Origin: Mesorhizobium loti
GTDB taxonomy: Bacteria > Pseudomonadota > Alphaproteobacteria > Rhizobiales > Rhizobiaceae
DNA: 64,000 bases
NCBI GenBank assembly: GCA_014189435.1
Contig: CP050293.1
Location: 3,415,001-3,479,000, forward strand
Direction of reading: 5' to 3'
Positions within the stretch are counted from its first letter, which is position 1. Each line of letters opens with the position of its first letter. Shown in pieces: positions 26,589 to 34,117 of this stretch. The translations under genes and the position numbers were made by a program. The notes under the pieces were generated by a model. The model did not search any database and was not told where the DNA came from. It was given only the letters and a program-made list of their open reading frames with translations.

Positions 26589-26756
26589 CTATTTCTTCTT
26601 GCCCGTCTTGCGCGACGAGGCTTCGGTCGGCGACTTGAAGAGATCGGTCGCGGTCTCGGCAGCCCCATCGCCTTTCGGCGCGGCAGCCGGCTTGGCCGGC
26701 TTTGCGGCGGCGGCCGGGGCTGCCGGCTGGTCCTTGGCGGAGAATTTTATGGCCAT
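26589..26756 (-). CDS. Small Ala/Pro/Lys-rich protein (55 aa), unknown
   Basis: A 55-residue frame reading MAIKFSAKDQPAAP at the start, an Ala-Pro-Lys low-complexity middle, then DLFKSPTEASSRKTGKKK. Its ATG lies one base after the stop of the 135-residue gene and its TAG lies five bases before the YkgJ start, so it fills the gap exactly. The basic C-terminus recalls small nucleic-acid-associated proteins, but I do not recognise it. Support is operon position and gap-free packing; expression is not shown by the sequence. Confidence 0.65.
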   Translation of the reverse strand: MAIKFSAKDQPAAPAAAAKPAKPAAAPKGDGAAETATDLFKSPTEASSRKTGKKK

Positions 26757-26757
26757 G

Positions 26758-27165
26758 TCAGTCCTCGTCGACGAAGCGCGATGATGGTGCGCGCGGATTG
26801 CGCAGGCGGCCGATCAGCGCCGAAACCGCCGTGATGTTCATTTCCTCGGGCGACCAGTTTCTGACTTCCGCGATGTGGTGGACTGCCAGCTCACGATGCG
26901 TGCTGCCACTGTAGGCGGCATCCTGATGGGTCACGCGCTCATGCGTCTTGGCATCTTCGCGGACATATTCGATCAGGTAGTTCGGGCATTCGGCGCGACC
27001 GCGCACACCAAGCCGCACCTGGGCATCGCCATGGGCGCGTTTGCAGCGCTCCAGCTTCTCCAGCACCCGGCGCACATATTCCACCGGCTTGTTGAGGCCT
27101 TCGACCACGTCGGCGATCGTCGAGTCGGCGGCGATCAGTTTCGGAGGCACGCGCTTGGTAGCCAT
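26758..27165 (-). CDS. Conserved hypothetical protein (135 aa)
   Basis: A 135-residue soluble protein of unknown function. The first half has a helical region with VEYVRRVLEKLERCKRAHGD, the second half ITAVSALIGRLRNPRAP near the C-terminus; there is no signal peptide or membrane segment. The start overlaps the stop of the upstream 74-residue gene (TGATG), and its stop lies one base before the 55-residue gene, so translation is coupled through the cluster. No catalytic motif is evident. Confidence 0.8.
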   Translation of the reverse strand: MATKRVPPKLIAADSTIADVVEGLNKPVEYVRRVLEKLERCKRAHGDAQVRLGVRGRAECPNYLIEYVREDAKTHERVTHQDAAYSGSTHRELAVHHIAEVRNWSPEEMNITAVSALIGRLRNPRAPSSRFVDED

Positions 27166-27389
27166 CAGCGTCTTCCGGCCCGCTTCGGCAAAGCGGCGAG
27201 CGCCGCGGCGGCGGCCAACTCGTCGGCCTCCTTCTCCAGGCGCTGTTCGCGCAGGCGCGCGGTCTTGGCTTCCCGCGCCTCGCTGACGGCATCGCGCTCG
27301 GAATTGATGCGGTTGAGGGACATCGACTGGGTTTGCGTCTTGCTGAACAAGGACACGGCCTGTTCGACTGTCTTCGAATGAGCGGTCAA
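27165..27389 (-). CDS. Small coiled-coil protein (74 aa), unknown
   Basis: If started at TTG 27389, with GGAGAAAG upstream, the product is 74 residues: HSKTVEQAVSLFSKTQTQSM, then a charged helix INSERDAVSEAREAKTARLR and EQRLEKEADELAAAAALAAL that looks like a coiled coil. The longer frame to 27686 has Cys/Arg-rich shadow composition and is rejected. It is the first gene of a cluster of three small proteins and a YkgJ protein. Function unknown. Confidence 0.65.
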   Translation of the reverse strand: MTAHSKTVEQAVSLFSKTQTQSMSLNRINSERDAVSEAREAKTARLREQRLEKEADELAAAAALAALPKRAGRR

Positions 27390-27735
27390 AATCTTTCTCC
27401 TGTCAGGAGCCTGTGCCGATGGAGCGAAACCGGGTCTTCGGTCAGGACCACGCACAAAGCAATACGGCAGCGGATTCAAATTGCTGGAGCGTCCCTTAGC
27501 ACGTCCAGGCCGACGCGCAGCGCACTTTCGGCGACAAGACGCGCAAAATGAAAAAGGCCAGGCACCGCCTGACCTTCCGTAAGAGAACGCCGTGCATCCA
27601 GACGGATGCACAAGGCACGCTCCTCTCATGCGCATGACATGCCGTGGAAACTCAGGTCTCCGCGGCCATGCGCCCGAATTCGCCACTCACCGGTGCCAGT
27701 ACATCCGTGGTCACCGGGAGAGCTGAATTCTGTTT
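27390..27735. other. Intergenic region between small-protein cluster and cspA
   Basis: 346 bases with no supported gene. It holds a terminator hairpin (27551-27577) for transcripts coming from cspA and, near 27390-27420, the leader of the small-protein cluster. The stretch 27578-27735, between the cspA stop and that terminator, shows nothing I can assign. Confidence 0.6.
27551..27577 (-). terminator. Rho-independent terminator downstream of cspA
   Basis: On the minus strand AAGGTCAGGC-GGT-GCCTGGCCTT (10-bp stem with one G-T pair) is followed by TTTTTCATTTT. It lies about 160 bases after the cspA stop, so the cspA mRNA would have a long 3' tail. Confidence 0.8.
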
Positions 27736-27945
27736 TCAGGCCGCCTTCAACTGGTCGGCGGACATCTTGCCCGACTTGTTGTCGCGGACCATCTCGTAGC
27801 CGAGCTTCTGGCCCTCGACGATGTCGCGCATACCGGCGCGCTCTACGGCCGAGATGTGAACAAAAACGTCGGCCGAGCCGTCGTCAGGCTGAATAAAACC
27901 AAAACCTTTGGTGGCGTTGAACCATTTAACTGTGCCGGTGCTCAT
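27736..27945 (-). CDS. cspA: Cold-shock protein (CspA family)
   Basis: A 69-residue cold-shock domain protein: [20 protein letters not shown] contains RNP1 (KGFGFI), followed by RNP2 [10 protein letters not shown]. It binds single-stranded RNA and DNA as an RNA chaperone. AAGGG precedes the ATG at 27945. The gene is followed by a distant terminator. Rhizobia have many csp genes; the symbol is by family only. No GC or codon anomaly is evident. Confidence 0.95.
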   Translation of the reverse strand: MSTGTVKWFNATKGFGFIQPDDGSADVFVHISAVERAGMRDIVEGQKLGYEMVRDNKSGKMSADQLKAA

Positions 27946-28265
27946 GACGAACCCTTTCCATGGCAAATATTCGTTCGACGCCATGCGGATGCACAACGTC
28001 GTTTGTCCCGATTTTTGATGTGGGAAGTTCGTCAAAGGCGCGCTCGAAAGCGCGGATAACAAAAGTCAGTCAAACAAATATCGACGAAATGCTTCTAGGC
28101 TTCTTTTGGCGCGCTGTCAAATCTGCATCCCCCGCACCCGCGGAATTCTCGCAAAACCGCTGGCCAAAACACCTGGCACAACGGCAAACCGGACGCCAAA
28201 CAGCGCGCTTGCGCCAACTCGAAAAAAATTTAGCGGCATCCGGAACCATCCGCGCAAACGCGCAT
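27946..28265. other. Upstream region of cspA
   Basis: About 320 bases without a supported gene. The first 120 bases are probably the cspA promoter and leader; cold-shock genes often have long structured leaders, but I see no clear cold-shock box. The rest, up to the GST gene, is AT-richer than the surroundings and holds no recognised element. Confidence 0.5.
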
Positions 28266-29027
28266 TTATTTCGTGTCATCAGCAGTTCGTGAGAGCAATC
28301 GAAAGAAAGGTTGATGGCAAAGACGCCCCCCGCACGATAAAAGGTGCGAGGGGCGTTTTCGTTTGGATCCACCTATTCGTCCGGGCCGGGTTCCGGCCAC
28401 GTCTCCCCTGGCCGCTTCCGCATACCAATGGCGCATCGCCGGGGTCGATAACACGGCATCGACATAGGCTCGCGTATCCGGCGCAAGCGTGCCGCCATAG
28501 GTGTCGAAGCGGGTCACGACCGGTGCATACATGGCGTCGGCCGCGGTGAAATGGCCGAACAGGAAGGGGCCGCCCTTGCCGTATCTTTCCCGGCATTCGC
28601 GCCACAAGGCCTCGATGCGCTCGCGTTGCGCCTCGCCTTCGGCGTCGAGCGGCTTGTGGCCCTTCGGCCGGCGCAAATTCATCGGCCAGCCATAGCGGAC
28701 CTCGCGGAAGCCGGAATGCATCTCGGTCGCCGCCGAGCGCGCCAGCGCACGGGCGTCGATATCGGCCGGCCAGAGTTTTTTGTCCGGGAACAGGTCAGCG
28801 AGATATTCAAGAATAGCAAGGGTTTCCCAGATGATTTTGCCATTGTGATTCAAGACGGGCACCTGGCCGGTCGGCGACACTTTCGCCAGGTTTGCAAAGG
28901 TCTCGGGCGTGCGCAGCCGCACGAAGCCCTCCTCGAACGGAATTTCCAGATGCCTCATCGCCACCCATGGCCGGAGCGACCATGAGGAGAAGCATTTGTT
29001 GCCGATGAAGAGTGTGAATTCAGCCAT
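28266..29027 (-). CDS. Glutathione S-transferase, C-terminus altered by a probable frameshift
   Basis: A GST beginning MAEFTLFIGNKCFSSWSLRP, with thioredoxin-fold residues TGQVPVLNHNG and the helical domain to about residue 215 (YVDAVLSTPAMRHWYAEAAR). As read, the frame gives 253 residues with a basic, cysteine-containing tail. Removing one G from the GGGG run near 28408 instead gives the tail ETWPEPGPDE and a TAG at 28374-28376, just before a strong hairpin; that length (about 217) suits the family. So the gene probably ends at 28374. GSTs conjugate glutathione to electrophiles in the cytoplasm. GGGGAGAAAA precedes the ATG. Confidence 0.85.
   Translation of the reverse strand: MAEFTLFIGNKCFSSWSLRPWVAMRHLEIPFEEGFVRLRTPETFANLAKVSPTGQVPVLNHNGKIIWETLAILEYLADLFPDKKLWPADIDARALARSAATEMHSGFREVRYGWPMNLRRPKGHKPLDAEGEAQRERIEALWRECRERYGKGGPFLFGHFTAADAMYAPVVTRFDTYGGTLAPDTRAYVDAVLSTPAMRHWYAEAARGDVAGTRPGRIGGSKRKRPSHLLSCGGRLCHQPFFRLLSRTADDTK
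28324..28357. terminator. Strong hairpin at the GST 3' end
   Basis: A 13-bp stem ACGCCCCCCGCAC / GTGCGAGGGGCGT with one G-T pair and an eight-base loop. On the plus strand it is followed by TTTCGTTT; on the minus strand only by CTTTG. It lies directly after the TAG at 28374-28376 that results if the GST frameshift is corrected. Confidence 0.7.
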
Positions 29028-29147
29028 TTTTCTCCCCGCATGCACGATCACCTGGAATTCCTTGGTCGGCGCGTGTGCACAGCCTAGCCCGCCAACCTTG
29101 CCGCGGGAGGCGGTTGCGCGACCTGATCTGCTGCCCGGGCGACGCCT

Positions 29148-29172
29148 GGAACCTAACCGACGCCGGCTCGTT
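29148..29172 (+). promoter_or_regulatory. EcfG-type general-stress promoter of csbD
   Basis: GGAAC-N16-CGTT matches the alphaproteobacterial EcfG/RpoE2 general-stress promoter, 53 bases upstream of the csbD-like start. CsbD proteins are stress-induced in many bacteria, so site and gene agree. Confidence 0.75.
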
Positions 29173-29224
29173 AGCCTCCCGCGGATGAATTCCCCCGAAT
29201 TCAAAACTCCAGGAGATGCGAAAA

Positions 29225-29404
29225 ATGGTGAACAAGGATCAGGTCGCGGGCGTGGCCAAGCAGGTCAAGGGCTCGATCAAGGAAGCCGCCGGCAAGGCAA
29301 CCGGCAACAGGCAGACCCAGGCTGAAGGCACGGCCGACAGGATCGCCGGCAAGGTGCAGAAGGCCTATGGCGACGTGAAGGACAAGGTCAAGAAGGCGCT
29401 CTGA
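29225..29404 (+). CDS. CsbD-family stress protein
   Basis: A 59-residue hydrophilic protein with the CsbD repeat pattern VAKQVKGSIKEAAGKATGN and ADRIAGKVQKAYGDVKDKV. The family is intrinsically flexible and strongly induced by general stress; its mechanism is unknown. The ATG at 29225 follows AGGAG. An EcfG-type promoter precedes it and a terminator follows 30 bases after the stop, so it is a single-gene stress transcript. Confidence 0.95.
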   Translation: MVNKDQVAGVAKQVKGSIKEAAGKATGNRQTQAEGTADRIAGKVQKAYGDVKDKVKKAL

Positions 29405-29434
29405 TCCAACATCGAGAACGCTCTTTTATTGGGG

Positions 29435-29461
29435 AAAGGCGGTCGCGAGGGCCGCCTTTTT
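29435..29461 (+). terminator. Terminator of csbD, overlapping the convergent gene end
   Basis: AAAGGCGG-N9-CCGCCTTT followed by TT forms an 8-bp stem with a T run, ending at the stop of the convergent phosphoesterase gene, so it may serve both transcripts. Confidence 0.8.
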
Positions 29462-30594
29462 CATGTGCCCCAGCCCTTGCTGAAAGCATTGGTGAAGGCG
29501 ACCTCGCCATGATCGCCGGTCGCCTCGCCCAGCACCACGTCCATGCCGTCGCTGGTCACCCTGGCAAGCGCGAAACCTCCCATATAGGCAGCCTTCGGCT
29601 TGAACAGATCGAGCCCGTCACGGCGATAGATCAGCGGCGTTTCGTGCTGGTGGCCGTGGAAAATGGCGACGACATTGTAGCCCTTGAGCGCCGCCAGCAG
29701 CGCCTGCCGGTCGGCCTCGCTCCACCAATGCGGCGCGCCAGCGCCGTCATCGTCGTAGTGCCTTTTGGTGGCATCCCAGCGTTCTATCGAGAAAATGTCC
29801 CAGCCATAGTGCTGGAACAGAATGACCGGACGACCATCCGCCGCATAGGTCGCCAGATCCTGCTTCAGCCATGGCAGGCTGCTCTCGGCGCCATGGCCGG
29901 TGTCGCCGGCGAAACGATGCGTCTGGACCAGATGCAGGCCGCCCCAGTCCCAGGAATAGCAGTCGGTGTCGACATCATAGTCGGTGGCCGGCACTGGCGG
30001 CTTGAAGAACACGCCGGCGCGATGGTTGACCTCGACATAGTCGCGCAGTTCGCGCCGATACCAGTCGGCATGGTGCGGTGGCCCGTTCTGGTCGAGATCA
30101 TGGTTGCCGAGCCCGACATAGACCGGCATGTGTACGCGATCCGGGCCGACGCCCTGGCTGTAGCGCTGGCTGAACTGGAGCAGCTGGGTGCCCTCGCTCG
30201 GCTGGGTGATCTGGCCGCCGCCATCGTCGGTCATGTCACCGCCGACGACGAGGCCGAGCGGCGCGGCGATGCGGCTGCCCGCCGAGCGCAGGCCGGTGGC
30301 GACGCCGTCGATCTCGGCCGGCCAGTCCTTGTCGCCGAGACCGTTGAGCGCTGCAACGTTGCGCAGCAGCGCGGCGTCGGTCTTGCCTTCCTGCAGGCAG
30401 TTGGGGCTCAACCCGTTCGCCATGCGGCAGGCATGGACATCGGCGATGAACAGGAAGGTGGCGTCGATGGACTGGACGCGCTGGCCGGTCTGGCTGAATG
30501 CCGGACGCGACAACGCGCCGGCCGCGGCAAATCCTGCCATCTGCTTCAGCAGGCTGCGCCGGGAAATCGAGGGGATCGGCAAGCGAGTCATCAT
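29461..30594 (-). CDS. Tat-exported metallophosphoesterase
   Basis: A 377-residue calcineurin-like phosphoesterase. The N-terminus has a twin-arginine signal (SRRSLLKQMAGFAAAGAL), so export in folded form to the periplasm is expected. Metal and catalytic motifs occur in order: IADVH, GGDMTDDGGG, GLGNHDLD and IFHGHQHE, binding a di-metal centre. The substrate (phosphodiester, phosphomonoester or lipid) cannot be told. The gene stands alone, facing csbD and divided from the TetR gene by about 130 bases on the same strand. Confidence 0.9.
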   Translation of the reverse strand: MMTRLPIPSISRRSLLKQMAGFAAAGALSRPAFSQTGQRVQSIDATFLFIADVHACRMANGLSPNCLQEGKTDAALLRNVAALNGLGDKDWPAEIDGVATGLRSAGSRIAAPLGLVVGGDMTDDGGGQITQPSEGTQLLQFSQRYSQGVGPDRVHMPVYVGLGNHDLDQNGPPHHADWYRRELRDYVEVNHRAGVFFKPPVPATDYDVDTDCYSWDWGGLHLVQTHRFAGDTGHGAESSLPWLKQDLATYAADGRPVILFQHYGWDIFSIERWDATKRHYDDDGAGAPHWWSEADRQALLAALKGYNVVAIFHGHQHETPLIYRRDGLDLFKPKAAYMGGFALARVTSDGMDVVLGEATGDHGEVAFTNAFSKGWGT

Positions 30595-30722
30595 GCGCGA
30601 AATTCAGCACAGGCGGCCCCCTGCCGTCCAGTTGCCTTCACCACGCATCGACACCGCCGCCGCTCGCTCGGTAGCGCCGCAACGTCAAAGCGGCCGCGTC
30701 GAAATCCCTCGTCGCTGCGGTA

Positions 30723-31415
30723 TCAAAGGGTTCTTGGTCGTGGCAGCACCCTGCGGCGGCGCCTGGCTGCCAATCCGCCCTGCGAAGGCGAGAGCGCGCT
30801 CCGCTCCAGTCCCGCCAGGCAATCCCGCAGCACGCTCGCATCCTGCGCCGTCTTGGCCATCGACATCGCCCCGGAATAGGTGGCGACCGTCAGCGCGGCG
30901 AAACGCTCGGGATCCGTGCCCTCCTCCCTGCCCGCCTGCTGGTCGGCTCGCAGCTTGTCGGAGATCGCTCGCCGCCACCCGGCAAAAATACCGGCAAGGG
31001 CAATCCGGAAATCCGGATCGGCAAGCGACAGTTCGTGCGCCAGATTGTTGAGCGGGCAGCCGCGCACGAAACCCTGCTGCTCCAGTTCCGCCGCCACGGC
31101 CTCGAACACCGCGCGCACGCCTTCGCGTGCAGTGCTCGCCGCCAGCACTGGCGCGATCCATGTCTCTTCGACCGCCGCCGCCACACGCTCGTCGATCACC
31201 GCCAGCGCCAGCGCCTTCTTGGTCGGGAAATGGTGGTGCAGCGCGCCACCGCTGACGCAAGCCGCCGCCATCAGGTCGCCGATGCTGGAGGCGTGATAGC
31301 CGCGCGCCTGGAACGCGTCCTCGGCGACATCGAGCACTTTTTTGCGCATGCCCTCAGGGTCGTTGATGCGTTTTCCTGGACGCGGTTTTGGCTGGACGAT
31401 CATCTCTGCTGACAT
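30723..31415 (-). CDS. TetR-family transcriptional regulator
   Basis: A 230-residue regulator with the TetR DNA-binding domain in DPEGMRKKVLDVAEDAFQARG, YHASSIGDLMAAACVSGGALHHHFPTKKAL (residues about 20-65). The C-terminal domain has GCPLNNLAHELS, common in the AcuR/YxaF-like group. The last 20 residues are Arg/Pro-rich and unusual. It is divergent from the NIPSNAP gene, with two tandem 22-bp palindromes between them that are probably its operators. Confidence 0.9.
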   Translation of the reverse strand: MSAEMIVQPKPRPGKRINDPEGMRKKVLDVAEDAFQARGYHASSIGDLMAAACVSGGALHHHFPTKKALALAVIDERVAAAVEETWIAPVLAASTAREGVRAVFEAVAAELEQQGFVRGCPLNNLAHELSLADPDFRIALAGIFAGWRRAISDKLRADQQAGREEGTDPERFAALTVATYSGAMSMAKTAQDASVLRDCLAGLERSALSPSQGGLAARRRRRVLPRPRTL

Positions 31416-31438
31416 TGCCGAACTTTAGCATATTGACA

Positions 31439-31485
31439 AAACAGGACAACCGGTCTGTTTTATAAACAGGATGACTGCCCTGTTT
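31439..31485. promoter_or_regulatory. Two tandem palindromic operators between TetR and NIPSNAP genes
   Basis: AAACAG-N10-CTGTTT occurs twice, at 31439-31460 and 31464-31485, with centres 25 bp apart. Both fall between the divergent starts (31415 and 31499). Two TetR dimers could bind and shut both promoters. The motif is seen directly; the binding is inferred. Confidence 0.65.
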
Positions 31486-31498
31486 TGCGGAGAGACGG

Positions 31499-32278
31499 AT
31501 GAACATGCCCCTGAATGCCACGCTGAAACCCACGCTGCTCGCCTCGCCTGTGGTCGAGCTTCGGCAATACACATTGAAGGCCGGCCGGCGCGACACGCTC
31601 ATCGATATCTTCGACAGCAGATTGATCGAGGGCCAGGAAGGCACCGGCATGACCATCATCGGCCAGTTCCGGGACCTCGACCGGCCGGACATGTTCGTCT
31701 GGATGCGCGGCTTCGACGGCATGGATGCGCGGAAAAATGCTCTCGCCGATTTCTATGGCGGCCCGGTCTGGGCGGCGAACCGCGATGCGGCCAACGCGAC
31801 AATGATCGATTCCGACGACGTGCTGCTGCTCAAGCCGGCGTGGCCGGATGCCGGCTTCGACCTAGCGGGCGCGCAGCGGCCAAGCCTGGCCGCCGACGAA
31901 AAGCCCATTCAAAACAGACCGCTGACCGGCATCGTTGTCATCGAGATTCATCATTTGCAGCCCGGCACGGAGGCAGATTTCGCCACTCGCTTCGAGATTG
32001 AGACGGCGTGCCTGATGACGGCCGACGCACGCCTGCTCGCCGCTTTCGTTACGGAACATGCCGAAAACAGTTTTCCGCGCCTGCCGGTACGGGCTGATGA
32101 AAACGTCTTCATCAGCATCACGGGTTTTGCCAGCGCAGAGGCACATGCCCGCCACAAGGCCACCCTCGTCGCTTCACCGGCATGGCAGGCCTTTTGGCAG
32201 GCCGCGCAGCGCGGCCTGACCAAACCAACGGAGACTTTGCGGCTGTCGCCCACGTCGCAATCGCTGGCCGGGCGTTAA
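31499..32278 (+). CDS. NIPSNAP-family protein
   Basis: A 259-residue protein made of two ferredoxin-like dimeric alpha/beta-barrel repeats: VVELRQYTLKAGRRDTLIDIF with FVWMRGFDGMDARKNALADFY, and a second copy from about residue 140 with IVVIEIHHLQPGTEADFATRF and ADENVFISITGFASAEAHA. NIPSNAP proteins are linked to vesicle or quinol-oxygenase-like functions; no catalytic role is certain. GGAGAGACGG precedes the ATG. A TetR repressor gene lies divergent with tandem operators, implying induction by a small ligand. It overlaps the convergent hydrolase gene by four bases. Confidence 0.87.
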   Translation: MNMPLNATLKPTLLASPVVELRQYTLKAGRRDTLIDIFDSRLIEGQEGTGMTIIGQFRDLDRPDMFVWMRGFDGMDARKNALADFYGGPVWAANRDAANATMIDSDDVLLLKPAWPDAGFDLAGAQRPSLAADEKPIQNRPLTGIVVIEIHHLQPGTEADFATRFEIETACLMTADARLLAAFVTEHAENSFPRLPVRADENVFISITGFASAEAHARHKATLVASPAWQAFWQAAQRGLTKPTETLRLSPTSQSLAGR

Positions 32279-33099
32279 GCCTCAAATGCCTTGATGATGG
32301 CCTTGGCAACAAGGGCCGGATCTTCCCAATGCGGGTTGTGGCCACAGCTCTCGGCGCGGACGAAGACGGCTTCGGGAAGAGCGGACTGCAACGCCTGCTG
32401 GTGCGCCTCGCCGAACAGCGGGTCGCACGCGCCGGCGATGATCAGCGTCTGGGCCTGCGCGGCTCGTGCCGCGTCGGTCAGATCGGCACGGCGGATTTCC
32501 TCGAGAATCGCGCGCCAGCGCGATGACGGCATTGCCGAGGCGTCTTTTGCCAGGCCAGCGAGAAAGGCTGGGGGCACGCCGGGCCGGCAGGCATGCCACC
32601 AGGCATAGAACGGATCGGCCGGCGATATCGGATCGCGCAAGGCCAGAACGCCCGTGACCAGCGGGTGGTCCGGCGCGAAGTCGGGCTTCAACGTGCCGGC
32701 CAGGACCACCAGGCCGCCGATCAGCTCCCTGTGTAGCCCGGCCAATGCGATCGCCACCATGGCGCCCAGCGAATGGCCGACGACGACCGGCCGGTCGAGC
32801 CGCAAGCGCAGAATCAGCCCGGCAATATCGTCGGCGAAATCGGCGATGCCGCAGCCCTTGCCCGCTTGCGAGGCGCCATGGCCGCGCAGATCCGGCATGA
32901 TCAGCCGGCGGCCGGCCAGATGCGGCGCCAAAAGCGAAAAGCTGCGGCTGGTGTCGGTGAAGCCGTGCACCAACAACAGCGCCGGTTCGGCGCCTGATAT
33001 CTCGACATAGGCAATGTCGAGATCGCCCACAGTGACGAACTGCTTGCGGCCGGCCCAGGCGTCCTGGTCAGACAAAGCATCCAGCATCGCCGCTCTCAC
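32275..33099 (-). CDS. Alpha/beta hydrolase
   Basis: A 274-residue alpha/beta hydrolase with LLLVHGFTDTSRSF (oxyanion region), nucleophile elbow VVVGHSLGAM (Ser), Asp in AGACDPLFGE and His in ESCGHNPHW. The order and spacing are complete, so an active esterase, lipase or lactonase is likely; the substrate is unknown. The start is GTG 33099, overlapping the choX stop, or ATG 33087. It lies just downstream of choX on the same strand, so it might cleave choline esters; that is inference. Confidence 0.87.
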   Translation of the reverse strand: MRAAMLDALSDQDAWAGRKQFVTVGDLDIAYVEISGAEPALLLVHGFTDTSRSFSLLAPHLAGRRLIMPDLRGHGASQAGKGCGIADFADDIAGLILRLRLDRPVVVGHSLGAMVAIALAGLHRELIGGLVVLAGTLKPDFAPDHPLVTGVLALRDPISPADPFYAWWHACRPGVPPAFLAGLAKDASAMPSSRWRAILEEIRRADLTDAARAAQAQTLIIAGACDPLFGEAHQQALQSALPEAVFVRAESCGHNPHWEDPALVAKAIIKAFEA

Positions 33100-34034
33100 A
33101 GGCCGAGCTTCTCCTTGACCGCGGCAAGGCCGGGTTGGCCGTCGAAGGTGGTGACGCCGGCGAGCCAGGCGTCGAGGCGGCTTTTGTTCGCCGTGATTGC
33201 CTTCAGCGCCCCGTCTTCCGGCTTCATGCCGTCATTGATCAGATAGCCCATGCCGACATTCTCGAAATCGATGTCGAAGGCGAGGTTCTTCAAGAACTGC
33301 GCGACATTGGGACACTGATCGAGATAACCCTTGCGAACCTGCGTCGTCACCGTCGCGGCGCCGAAGTTCGGGCCGAAGAACTTGTCGCCACCGGTCAAAT
33401 ACTTGAAGTCGTACATCGTGTTCATCGGATGCGGCGCCCAGCCCTGGAAGACGATAAACTGCTTTTCCTTGATCTCGTAGCCGACCTCGGAAAGCATGCC
33501 GGCTTCGCTGGATTCGACCACTTGCCAGCCGTCCAGGCCAAAGATGGGATCGGCGATGGCGTCCATCATCAACTGGTTGGAACCGGGCTCGATGCCGTAC
33601 ATTTTCTTGCCGAACTTGTCAGCGAATTTGTGCAGGTCAGCGATGTCCTTGACGCCGGCCTCCCAGACATAGGTCGGCACGGCGAAGGTGTATTTGGCGC
33701 CTACGAGATTGACGCGCACATTCTCGACCGAGCCGTCCTTCTTGTAGGGCTCGTAGTAGGTGACCATGGCCGGGTCCCAGTAGCCCAGGAACAGGTCGAG
33801 ATCCCTGTTCTTCATGCCCTCGTAGATGACGTTGATGCCAAGAACCTGGCTTTGCGGCTGATAGCCGAGCGCCTGCAGCAGGACGTTGGCGACCCCGGTG
33901 GTGAAGGCAAGATCATTCCAGCCGGGCTCAGCCATGCGGACAGTGCTGCACTGCTCGGCATCGGCCGCCTGGGCCGCATTCGAGGCCAATATCAGCGCGG
34001 CAAGACAGACGCCATTTGCAAGGATGCGCAACAT
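33096..34034 (-). CDS. choX: Choline-binding periplasmic protein ChoX
   Basis: A 312-residue substrate-binding protein of the glycine-betaine/choline class with signal peptide (MLRILANGVCLAALILASNAAQAA). Aromatic and acidic residues that form the choline box of ChoX are visible in AEPGWNDLAF and LFLGYWDPAM, with a further Trp in FQGWAPHPM. The ATG at 34034 has GAGGAGAACCGAA ahead of it. The usual choW permease and choV ATPase genes are absent; a hydrolase gene follows instead, and betI is divergent. It may deliver choline to a permease encoded elsewhere. Confidence 0.9.
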   Translation of the reverse strand: MLRILANGVCLAALILASNAAQAADAEQCSTVRMAEPGWNDLAFTTGVANVLLQALGYQPQSQVLGINVIYEGMKNRDLDLFLGYWDPAMVTYYEPYKKDGSVENVRVNLVGAKYTFAVPTYVWEAGVKDIADLHKFADKFGKKMYGIEPGSNQLMMDAIADPIFGLDGWQVVESSEAGMLSEVGYEIKEKQFIVFQGWAPHPMNTMYDFKYLTGGDKFFGPNFGAATVTTQVRKGYLDQCPNVAQFLKNLAFDIDFENVGMGYLINDGMKPEDGALKAITANKSRLDAWLAGVTTFDGQPGLAAVKEKLGL

Positions 34035-34061
34035 TTCGGTTCTCCTCATTGTGATCAAATT

Positions 34062-34073
34062 GACCAATTGGTC
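34062..34073. promoter_or_regulatory. Candidate BetI operator
   Basis: GACCAATTGGTC, a perfect 12-base palindrome, lies between the divergent choX and betI starts. A related half-site GGGTCAATGATT follows near 34088. BetI repressors bind such sites and release on choline. Confidence 0.6.
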
Positions 34074-34117
34074 TTTTTATTGTCCCATGGGTCAATGATT
34101 GATCTGAGCGGGCGAAA

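Noticed and set aside
27165..27686. 173-residue version of the small coiled-coil protein
   Set aside because: The first 100 residues are Cys/Arg/Pro-rich shadow and cross the cspA terminator; the TTG start with GGAGAAAG is better.
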